Source: Akkermansiaceae bacterium
GTDB lineage: Bacteria > Verrucomicrobiota > Verrucomicrobiia > Verrucomicrobiales > Akkermansiaceae
NCBI GenBank assembly: GCA_028293225.1
Contig: JAQGPE010000718.1
Coordinates: 1 to 6,497, forward strand
Direction of reading: 5' to 3'
DNA length: 6,497 bases
The position numbers were made by a program, and so were the translations under genes. The notes beneath the pieces were generated by a model. That model was given only the letters and a program-made list of their open reading frames with translations, had not been told where the DNA came from and did no database searches. Below are positions 1 through 6,248 of this stretch, in pieces. How positions within the stretch are numbered: the first letter of the stretch is position 1; every line of letters begins with the position of its first letter.

Positions 1-1
1 C

Positions 2-598
2 GGCGGCGCCCGCGGGTTCCTGGTGATGAACTCGATTGGCGTGGACGGCTTCGGGGGCAGCGACCTGAGCGGGGCCAAAAACCTGATCAAGTCGCTGAAT
101 TTCTCCTTCGACCCGAGCCTGCCGACGGTCTTTGGCGCGGCGTTGCGGGATCAGGCGGGCACAGGTCCGCTCGACTATAACATCCTGGCCGGCGTGATCG
201 CCAGCAAGCTGCCGAATCCGGTTCTCGGGCCGCTTACCGCCGCCGTGTTCCAGTCGCCGAAGCCTGATACCGACTCGGCCTCGCAGATCTCCGACATCGT
301 GGCGCTGGTCCGCGGCTTCTTCAATGACCTGGACAACGGCGATGAAAAGGTGACCAACGACGCGTCCGCGATCGTCGAGATCGGCAAGCTCGCCCGCTTC
401 GAATCCGGCGTCTATCCGCCTGCCTACGGCCCGTTTGCCCTGACCAGCTACGAGTATGAGTGGTGGCTGCAGGAGAAGGACGGCAAGGTGAAGGACAAGG
501 ACCTTTTCTACAACAAGCGCTATCCGCTCTACCTGAAGCAGAAGGGCAGCGGGCCGAATGGCCGCCCGAACTACGAATCCATCCTCGAAGACCGCTGA
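2..598 (+). CDS. C-terminal fragment of an unrecognised protein, possible TpsA-type secreted substrate (5' truncated)
   Basis: The frame is open from base 2, so the in-frame GTG/ATG at 23/26 are probably internal codons and the gene starts before the window. The 198 visible residues begin with a Gly-rich stretch (GGARGFLVMNSIGVDGFGG), continue through an Ala/Leu/Pro-rich middle, then an acidic segment (FFNDLDNGDEK). The C-terminus is aromatic and charged: YPPAYGPFALTSYEYEWWL, a Lys-rich turn, and YNKRYPLYLKQKGSG. No transmembrane helix, enzyme motif or family is recognisable. The gene ends 42 bases before a TpsB-type transporter gene on the same strand. Two-partner secretion genes commonly come as substrate and pore side by side, so this may be the end of a TpsA (haemagglutinin-like) protein. 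That is inference from context; no haemagglutinin repeats are visible. It could equally be an unrelated protein. Confidence 0.8.
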   Translation, partial: GGARGFLVMNSIGVDGFGGSDLSGAKNLIKSLNFSFDPSLPTVFGAALRDQAGTGPLDYNILAGVIASKLPNPVLGPLTAAVFQSPKPDTDSASQISDIVALVRGFFNDLDNGDEKVTNDASAIVEIGKLARFESGVYPPAYGPFALTSYEYEWWLQEKDGKVKDKDLFYNKRYPLYLKQKGSGPNGRPNYESILEDR

Positions 599-612
599 AC
601 GCTGCCGCCTGA

Positions 613-638
613 TTTCTCTCCCGTTTGCCCTCCCTCCC
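613..638 (+). promoter_or_regulatory. Pyrimidine-rich leader before the TpsB start
   Basis: The 26 bases before the ATG at 641 are almost all C and T and include TCTCTCCC and CCCTCCCTCCC. There is no GGAGG-like ribosome binding site. A similar tract precedes the starts at 3335 and 4268, which suggests a shared way of recruiting the ribosome, for example through ribosomal protein S1. Its role is inferred only. Confidence 0.35.
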
Positions 639-640
639 AA

Positions 641-2779
641 ATGAAGACTCCTCGACTCCACCGCGGGAAGCCGTCGGTCATGCTTTCCGTCGCCACCGCG
701 GTGCTCTGCGTGGCTTCCACCTCCAGCCAGGAACCCGAAAAGGCCGCCGTCGAAAAATCTCCTGAGACCCTGCCGGTTCCCGCTCCGGAACCCGAACCGG
801 TGGCGCCAGCGAACCCCGCTCCGGCGGACGCGGCTCCGGCGCCGGCCCCGGGTGATCTGGAGACCCCCGTTCAGCCGGTCCTGCCTCAGGGCGGTACCGA
901 TCCGGGTTCGATGATCCCGGTGCCGGACATGATCGTGCCGCCGATGCCGAGCGGTCCGCCGAAGAAAAGCCAGGTCATCACTCTTTCCGAGGACTACAAG
1001 CCGATCCCGCTCACCGGCATCACCATGGTGAAGGACGAGCGCAAGAAGATCGGCGACACCTTCCGGCCGGCGATCGTGCCTGGCCCTGGGATCACCTTTG
1101 TCGGCGGCCTGGCCGATCCTCCGGCAAAAGCCGAACTGGAGCGGAAGCTGACCGCTCAATTCCTCGGCAAGCCCCTGACCTTCGGTGGCCTGGAGGAGGT
1201 GGTGCAGACGGTTCAGAACCACTACGTCACGAATGGCCGCCAGCTGACCCACGTCTTCGTCCCGGCCCAGCTGATGACCGACAAGGTGACGATCGCCGTG
1301 CTGGAGGGCAAGGTGACCAAGCTGACCGCGGAGAACTCCGTGCCGCCCGATCGCGGCTGGTGGAGCAAGTGGTACTCGCAGCCCTACAATCTCGATAAAC
1401 TGGCGAACCAGGTGAAGAAAAAGGTCGGCAGCGACCAGACGATCGAGCCGGAGAAGATGACCGAGATCCTCGCCGATCTGAACCGCAGCCCCTGGGCGCG
1501 GCTCAACCGGCCGATCCAGCACCCTTTCCGCAAGGTCAACGCGAAGTACAGCCCGGTCGATGACCTGATCGGCGAAACCGCGGTGACCCTGGAGGTCGAG
1601 CAGTCCCGGCCGCTGCGTTTTTTCCTGGGATATGACAATACCCTGACCGATCTGCTGGGCGACGACCGCTTTTTCGGCGGCCTGGTCTGGTACGATGCCT
1701 TCGGGATGAACTGGGATCACCAGCTGGCCCTGCAGGTTTTCAGCGGGGCGGACACCGACAGTCTGGTGGGTGGCGCGCTGAGCTACATCATGCCGTGGCA
1801 GTCGGTGCACCAGACCACCGAGCTGTATGCGGCCTACGTCGATACGACCGCGGACATCACCATCGGCGGCCTGCCGTCCTCCGTCAGCGGCACCAGCTTC
1901 CTGCTGGGTGCGCGGCATTTCTTCGAGCTGCCGCCTTTGGTCGGGGGCGGGAAGATCATCCATCCGGACAAGCTCCACGAAGACACCAATCCGTGGTGGA
2001 CGCTCAGCAAGGGCGACCGCCAGGAGTTCGGGGTCTTCCATGAGATCGGGATCGGGGTGGACTTCAAATCGACCGACAACAACCTGGAGTTCGGCGGCTC
2101 GACGATTTCGAAAGACACCGCGGACATCTTCCAGTTCGCCTTGGAGTACAACCTCCGCCAGACCGACAGCTACGGAGAGACCAACCTGACCTGGAAGAAC
2201 TACTACAGTCCTGGTGATCTGGTCGGGAACAACAGCGACTCCGATTTCCGCAATCTCCGCGCGCTTTCGCAGGCCCAGTATTACTATACGAAAGTCGAGC
2301 TGGATCGTGAGAACGACCTGCCCTGGGGCATGCTCGCCCGCGCTCGGCTGGTGGGGCAGTATGCCACGGAGAACCTGCTGCAGAGCGAGCAGCTCGGCTT
2401 CGGCGGTCATGACACGGTCCGCGGCTACCAGGAGCGGATTTTTCGCGGCGACAGCGGCTGGCTTTTCTCGGCGGAGCTCTACAGCCCGCCGATGCACCCG
2501 CTCTCGGCCTTCGTTCCTTCATGGGGCCTCAAGGACGAGTTGCGGTTCCTGGTCTTCACCGACTGGGGCAGTGGCAGCGCGAAGCGGGAGGTCGTCTCGG
2601 ATCCGTTCGATGACAAGCAGACGCTCGGCTCCGTCGGCGTGGGCCTGCGCTACGACATCAGCGATAATTTGCGCCTGCGGGTGGACTGGGGCTTCCAATT
2701 GGAGAAGCTGCCGTCCCCGCCGTATCCGACCGATTCCGGGGACAACCAGATCCATGTCGGCGTGGTGTGGACTTTCTAA
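641..2779 (+). CDS. ShlB/FhaC/HecB-family TpsB outer-membrane transporter (two-partner secretion)
   Basis: This 712-residue protein is an Omp85-superfamily pore that moves a partner TpsA protein across the outer membrane. An N-terminal signal peptide is visible (basic RLHRGK, hydrophobic core about 13-25, cleavage probably near 25-30). A Pro/Ala-rich linker spans about 31-105. A POTRA_2-type domain fits about 147-225 (LEEVVQTVQNHYVTNG, then a strand ending VLEGKV). The second POTRA region fits about 226-320 (LNRSPWARLNR). The beta-barrel runs from about 323 (RPLRFFLGYDNT) to the C-terminus. The superfamily hallmark is GFGGHDTVRGYQER at 586-599, with VRGY at 593-596, the tip of the inward-folded loop 6. 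The late barrel strand FLVFTDWGSG (636-645) and the terminal Phe (VGVVWTF) are also typical. Length is above the usual 550-600, mainly because of the linker and long loops. The preceding 42 bases hold no Shine-Dalgarno sequence. The partner may be the upstream fragment. Confidence 0.93.
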   Translation: MKTPRLHRGKPSVMLSVATAVLCVASTSSQEPEKAAVEKSPETLPVPAPEPEPVAPANPAPADAAPAPAPGDLETPVQPVLPQGGTDPGSMIPVPDMIVPPMPSGPPKKSQVITLSEDYKPIPLTGITMVKDERKKIGDTFRPAIVPGPGITFVGGLADPPAKAELERKLTAQFLGKPLTFGGLEEVVQTVQNHYVTNGRQLTHVFVPAQLMTDKVTIAVLEGKVTKLTAENSVPPDRGWWSKWYSQPYNLDKLANQVKKKVGSDQTIEPEKMTEILADLNRSPWARLNRPIQHPFRKVNAKYSPVDDLIGETAVTLEVEQSRPLRFFLGYDNTLTDLLGDDRFFGGLVWYDAFGMNWDHQLALQVFSGADTDSLVGGALSYIMPWQSVHQTTELYAAYVDTTADITIGGLPSSVSGTSFLLGARHFFELPPLVGGGKIIHPDKLHEDTNPWWTLSKGDRQEFGVFHEIGIGVDFKSTDNNLEFGGSTISKDTADIFQFALEYNLRQTDSYGETNLTWKNYYSPGDLVGNNSDSDFRNLRALSQAQYYYTKVELDRENDLPWGMLARARLVGQYATENLLQSEQLGFGGHDTVRGYQERIFRGDSGWLFSAELYSPPMHPLSAFVPSWGLKDELRFLVFTDWGSGSAKREVVSDPFDDKQTLGSVGVGLRYDISDNLRLRVDWGFQLEKLPSPPYPTDSGDNQIHVGVVWTF

Positions 2780-2818
2780 GGGATGGACCTGCGGACTTGA
2801 TCCGGCGTAGGGTGCGGC

Positions 2819-3283
2819 GTGCCCGCCAGATCCCAGCGCACCAGCGGTTCCGTCGCCATGGACGATTACCTCGAGCAGATCCTGCATCTGATTGAGGAGA
2901 AAGGCTATGCCCGCGCCGTGGACATTTCCCGGAACCTCGGTATTTCCCAGGCCAGTGTCACGAACATGCTCCGCCGCCTGGATGCGGAGGGGCTGGTGAA
3001 GCACGAAAAGTATCGCGGCACGGTGCTGACCCCCGAGGGGCACCGCATTGCCAAGGCGATCATCGAGCGGCACCAGACGCTGACCCGTTTCCTGCGGCTG
3101 TTCGGCATCGATGAGGAGACGATTTACAAGGACGTGGAGGGCATGGAGCACCACGTCTCGCGTCCGACTCTGGCGGTGATCCGCGCGATTGCGGACTCGC
3201 TGGAGCAGAGCCCGGCGATGCTGGAGGAAGTCAAGGCGCGGGCCGCGGCGTCCATCGAGGGTGCGGACCGAATGGGGTTTTGA
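2819..3283 (+). CDS. mntR: Manganese-responsive transcriptional regulator MntR (DtxR family)
   Basis: This 154-residue cytoplasmic repressor resembles Bacillus subtilis MntR (142 residues) along its length. It carries MDDYLEQI then LIEEKGYARAVDIS, a winged helix-turn-helix (about 31-65, ISQASVTNMLRRLDAEGL, wing EKYRGTVLTPEG), and a dimerisation region with IYKDVEGMEHH. From memory of the B. subtilis protein, its ligands Asp8, Glu11, His77, Glu99, Glu102 and His103 correspond here to Asp16, Glu19, His85, Glu107, Glu110 and His111, all present at a constant offset of 8. Asp at the first position is the MntR state, unlike Met in DtxR/IdeR, so Mn(II) is the expected co-repressor. No SH3-like third domain is present, as usual for MntR. 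Two starts are possible: GTG at 2819 with AGGG 6 bases upstream, or ATG at 2858, which matches the family N-terminus more closely. The gene lies 39 bases after the TpsB gene. MntR normally represses Mn importers, but none is in this window. Confidence 0.93.
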   Translation: MPARSQRTSGSVAMDDYLEQILHLIEEKGYARAVDISRNLGISQASVTNMLRRLDAEGLVKHEKYRGTVLTPEGHRIAKAIIERHQTLTRFLRLFGIDEETIYKDVEGMEHHVSRPTLAVIRAIADSLEQSPAMLEEVKARAAASIEGADRMGF

Positions 3284-3318
3284 CTTCACGGGCGCGCAGG
3301 GGCAGTTTTTGGCTGAAC

Positions 3319-3330
3319 TTCTCCTCCTCC
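3319..3330 (+). promoter_or_regulatory. CT-rich leader before the hydrolase start
   Basis: TTCTCCTCCTCC ends 4 bases before the ATG at 3335. It contains CCTCC, the complement of a Shine-Dalgarno site, so it cannot act as one. It resembles the tract before the start at 4268. Function is unproven. Confidence 0.35.
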
Positions 3331-3334
3331 ACCG

Positions 3335-4138
3335 ATGATCGAGTCCGATTACCTCCTCGTCGCGATCGATGGCACCTGGTCGAGCGGCCCTGATTACACC
3401 GGCGGCTTCTCCGACGAACAGAACCTGATGTCGGTGATGAACCGCAGCTACACGGTGCGTTTTCACGCCCGGGTCGATATTCCCGGCATCGACAAATTTT
3501 TCCATCACGGCCCGGAGTCCGGCGTGACCGGCGCCGATGCCGGCGAGATCGCCGAGGCGGCCTGGCGCTGGCTGACCGCCAATCTGGCGCGCAGTCCGGA
3601 CGCCAAGGTGATCCTGGTCGGGCACAGCCGCGGCGGCCACATCGTCACGGATCTGGCGATCCGGCTGTCGCGGCAGCGCCAGGGCTACTTCGGCCCGACG
3701 ATCAGTGCGGTGCCGGCGCCGGGGGAGGAGGATCTGGAGGCGGCGGATCTGAAGATCGTTTTCCAGCCGGTTCATTTCCTGGGGCTCTATGATGCCGTGG
3801 ACATGACCGGGGCGCTGGGGGATACCAGCGTGGTGCCGGGAAATGTGGAGTGGTTTTTTCACGCCCGCCGGGATGAACGGGTGGGCTCGCACGGATCGTG
3901 GGGAAATGCCGCGACGATGACGGCGCGGCGCGATCCGGATCACTATCACGACCGGACCTTCCTGGGCACCCACGGGGCCATGGGCGGAGCGATTCCTGAG
4001 GGGTGCGGCGAGAGCGCGATGTGGGGAAGCTGTGAGGTGAATCTGACGGTCGACGAGAACCGCGCGGCCGGGGAGTCGGCCAACGCGTATATCATCGCGG
4101 GGGCGATGGAGGCCGGCATTCCGATTCGGAATGAATGA
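3335..4138 (+). CDS. Serine alpha/beta hydrolase, DUF2235/Tle1-like; candidate T6SS phospholipase effector
   Basis: The 267-residue protein has the layout of the DUF2235 group, which includes Tle1 T6SS phospholipases. The N-terminal strand LLVAIDGTW carries the DGT motif (12-14). The nucleophile elbow is VGHSRGGH, with GHSRG at 96-100 and Ser98 as probable nucleophile. LGLYDAVDMTGALG (149-162) resembles the family's W/F-DTVGA segment, making Asp153 the likely acid. HARRDERVGS follows at 176-185. GTHGAMGG (211-218) resembles the GxHxDxGGG segment, making His213 the likely base. A complete Ser-Asp-His triad is therefore plausible. No signal peptide or membrane helix is seen, which suits a cytosolic or T6SS-delivered protein. 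It is short: Tle1 proteins are usually well over 400 residues. vgrG starts 129 bases downstream, the main support for an effector role. No immunity protein gene is visible beside it. A housekeeping esterase is the alternative; the enzyme class is more secure than the role. Confidence 0.82.
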   Translation: MIESDYLLVAIDGTWSSGPDYTGGFSDEQNLMSVMNRSYTVRFHARVDIPGIDKFFHHGPESGVTGADAGEIAEAAWRWLTANLARSPDAKVILVGHSRGGHIVTDLAIRLSRQRQGYFGPTISAVPAPGEEDLEAADLKIVFQPVHFLGLYDAVDMTGALGDTSVVPGNVEWFFHARRDERVGSHGSWGNAATMTARRDPDHYHDRTFLGTHGAMGGAIPEGCGESAMWGSCEVNLTVDENRAAGESANAYIIAGAMEAGIPIRNE

Positions 4139-4148
4139 GTCGGGACGA

Positions 4149-4197
4149 ATGACGGTGCGGTTGACCATCGGCATCCCGGTTGGGCCCGGCCCGTCAT
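4149..4197 (+). repeat. Inverted repeat in the hydrolase-vgrG gap
   Basis: ATGACGG (4149-4155) pairs perfectly with CCGTCAT (4191-4197). Between them CCATCGG (4165-4171) can pair imperfectly with CCGGTTGG (4176-4183), giving a possible nested stem. A CT-rich stretch follows (from about 4202). It could be a weak terminator for the upstream gene or a structured leader for vgrG, but it lacks a clean T run and may be chance in GC-rich DNA. Confidence 0.25.
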
Positions 4198-4251
4198 CGC
4201 ATCTCTTTCTTTCTTGCCGATTCCTGCCTGCGTGGCGTTGAATGGAATAAG

Positions 4252-4267
4252 TCCTCTCCTCCTCCTC
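4252..4267 (+). promoter_or_regulatory. CT-rich leader abutting the vgrG start
   Basis: TCCTCTCCTCCTCCTC directly abuts the ATG at 4268, with no Shine-Dalgarno sequence. It holds CTC/CCT triplet repeats and the CCTCC core also seen before 3335. This tract helps place the start here, by analogy with the neighbours. A promoter was looked for in the 129-base gap and none was convincing. Confidence 0.35.
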
Positions 4268-6241
4268 ATGCCGGACGCCACGCAAAAACTACGCCCACTC
4301 GAAATCTACACGGTGCTCGGCAAGGATGTCCTCCTGATCGAGCGTTTCCGCGGAGTCGAGGCGCTTGGGCGGCCGTTTGAGTTCATCGTCCAGACTGTGA
4401 GCATCGATGAGAAGCTGGATCCCGACAAACTGATCGGGTCGAGCGCGACGATCCGCATGGACTACGTGCTGCAACCGAAGGAGCGCTTTTTCAACGGGAT
4501 CATTTCCCAGGTGGCGCACACCGGCTTTGACCGCCGTGGCTACTCGCGCTGGGAGCTGACGATGGTGCCGCGGCTGTGGTTCCTGACCCGCACCTCGGAC
4601 TGCCGGATCTTTCAGAACAAGTCGGTGATGGAGATCATCGAGGACATTTTCGGCGAGCACCTTATCAAGGATCACGAACGCCGCCTGAGCCGCACCTACG
4701 CGCCGCGGGAGTACTGTGTGCAGTATCGCGAGACCGATTTCGACTTCGTCCACCGGCTGATGGAGCACGAGGGGATCTACTATTTCTTCGAGCACCAGAA
4801 CGGCATCCACAAGCTGGTCTTCTGCGACGACATGGGAAAGCACAAGGAGGTGCCCGGTTTCGAAAAGATCCGCCTGCGCACCACCGAAGACACGGTGCAC
4901 GACGAGTTCGTGATCCGCAGCTGGCAGGTCCGGCATCGCGCGACTTCCGGCTCGTATGTGCTGAACTCCTACAACTTCGAGTCGCCCGCGCCGTCGCCGG
5001 TCGACAAGCTGATCAGCCGCGACAAGAAGGACCACAAGCACCTGATCGGGACCGAAGAGGTCTACGACAACCCCGGCGATTACACCGAACGCACGGCGGG
5101 CGAAGCGATCGCCAAGATCCGCCGTGAGCAGGTGCAGGCGGACCAGGCGACGATCGCGGCGCAGACGACTTCCCGCGGGCTGCAGACCGGCTGCAAGTTC
5201 AAGCTGACGGAGCACCCGAAGGAGGATCAGAACGCCGACTACATCATCATCAGCAGCAGCTTCCAGATCCAGGGCGGCGGCTATGCTTCCGGCGCCGGCG
5301 GCATGGAGGAACAGTGGGAGGCTGCCTTTACGGCGATCCCTCTCAAGGACTGCGTGTTCCGCCCCGCCCGCGTCACCGCGATCCCGCGCATGCAGGGGCC
5401 GCAGACGGCGATGATTTGCGGACCGAAGGGCGAGGAAATCTACACCGACAAATACGGCCGGGTGAAAGTGCAGTTCCTGTGGGACCGCTACGGCAAGTAC
5501 GATGCCGGCAGTTCCTGCTGGATCCGCGTTTCCCAGCTCTGGGCCGGGAAAAACTGGGGCGCGATCTATACGCCGCGGATCGGCCAGGAGGTGATCGTCG
5601 ATTTCCTGGAAGGGGATCCGGACCGGCCGATCATCACCGGCCGCGTTTACAACGGCGACCATCCGGTACCCTACACCCTGCCCGCCGAAGCGACCAAGAG
5701 CACGATCAAGTCGAGCAGCAGCAAGGGCGGCACCGGCTTCAACGAGCTGCGCTTCGAGGATAAGAAGGGCTCCGAGCAGGTTTTCATCCACGCCGAAAAG
5801 GACGAGGACATCCGCGTGAAGAACGACGTGCGCGAGTGGGTCGGTCACAACCGCCACCTGGTGGTCGTCAATGACCAACTGGAGCATGTGAAGGGCAACC
5901 GCGACGACAAGGTCGACGCGGACCACAAGGAAAAGATCGGCAAGGACCGGCACCTGCTGGTGTCGGGCAAGGAGGCCAAGGAGGTGACCGGCTCACTATC
6001 CCTGAAAGTCGGCGGCGCGGTGATCCAGGTCGTCGGTGGCAAGGTCGGCATCCAGGCCAGTGGCGACTACATCATCAAGGCTCCCAATATCATTCTCGAG
6101 GCCAGCAGCAACATCACCCTGAAGGTCGGCGGCAGCCACGTCGTGATCGCCTCGGACGGCGTCACGGTGAAAGGCCCGGCCATCAATGTGGAGGCGACCG
6201 GGAACCTGATCCTGGGTGGCGGAATGGTAAAGATCAACTGA
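4268..6241 (+). CDS. vgrG: Type VI secretion system tip protein VgrG
   Basis: This 657-residue protein forms the trimeric spike on the Hcp tube of the T6SS. The gp27-like base covers about 8-365, with the hallmark QYRETDFDFVHRLMEHEGIY at 152-171. The gp5-like OB-fold covers about 385-465 (DKYGRVKVQFLWDRYG at 394-409, WIRVSQLWAGKNWG at 418-431, then GQEVIVDFLEGDPDRPIITG). The needle covers about 490-657: FNELRFEDKKGSEQVFIHAE, a charged segment with repeated short strands (HNRHLVV, KDRHLLV), then alternating hydrophobic beta-helix repeats ending GGGMVKIN. The length is that of a core VgrG; there is no C-terminal effector extension, so cargo must be carried non-covalently. I chose ATG 4268 because the family's conserved N-terminus (LEIYTVLGKDVLLIERFRG) follows it. 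An in-frame TTG at 4214 would add 18 hydrophobic residues that resemble a false signal peptide. Spikes of extracellular contractile injection systems are related but usually shorter. Confidence 0.95.
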   Translation: MPDATQKLRPLEIYTVLGKDVLLIERFRGVEALGRPFEFIVQTVSIDEKLDPDKLIGSSATIRMDYVLQPKERFFNGIISQVAHTGFDRRGYSRWELTMVPRLWFLTRTSDCRIFQNKSVMEIIEDIFGEHLIKDHERRLSRTYAPREYCVQYRETDFDFVHRLMEHEGIYYFFEHQNGIHKLVFCDDMGKHKEVPGFEKIRLRTTEDTVHDEFVIRSWQVRHRATSGSYVLNSYNFESPAPSPVDKLISRDKKDHKHLIGTEEVYDNPGDYTERTAGEAIAKIRREQVQADQATIAAQTTSRGLQTGCKFKLTEHPKEDQNADYIIISSSFQIQGGGYASGAGGMEEQWEAAFTAIPLKDCVFRPARVTAIPRMQGPQTAMICGPKGEEIYTDKYGRVKVQFLWDRYGKYDAGSSCWIRVSQLWAGKNWGAIYTPRIGQEVIVDFLEGDPDRPIITGRVYNGDHPVPYTLPAEATKSTIKSSSSKGGTGFNELRFEDKKGSEQVFIHAEKDEDIRVKNDVREWVGHNRHLVVVNDQLEHVKGNRDDKVDADHKEKIGKDRHLLVSGKEAKEVTGSLSLKVGGAVIQVVGGKVGIQASGDYIIKAPNIILEASSNITLKVGGSHVVIASDGVTVKGPAINVEATGNLILGGGMVKIN

Positions 6242-6248
6242 CACAGCC

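Noticed and set aside
23..598. Treating GTG 23 or ATG 26 as the true start of the first gene
   Set aside because: The same frame is open to the window edge with coding-like residues (GGARGFL), and there is no ribosome binding site before 23.
698..712. Lipoprotein signal at the Cys of AVLCVAS in TpsB
   Set aside because: The residues before Cys (A-V-L) do not fit a lipobox, and TpsB barrels normally use signal peptidase I.
4161..4250. Promoter made of TTGACC (4161) or TTGCCG (4214) with a downstream -10 box
   Set aside because: No TATAAT-like hexamer lies at 16-19 bases from either; the nearest AT-rich element, GAATAA (4245-4250), is about 25 bases from the second.
4214..4267. Upstream TTG start for vgrG that would add an apparent hydrophobic N-terminal signal
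   Set aside because: VgrG proteins are cytosolic before firing and have no signal peptide. The family's conserved N-terminus begins soon after ATG 4268, and the extension overlaps the CT-rich leader.
2519..5953. Two very long open frames on the minus strand (2519-4285 and 4289-5953)
   Set aside because: They run antisense across mntR, the hydrolase and vgrG, which have clear family motifs on the + strand. Their translations are Arg/His/Ala-rich or Val/Leu/Ala-rich without domain motifs, as expected of shadow frames in GC-rich DNA with strong third-position bias.
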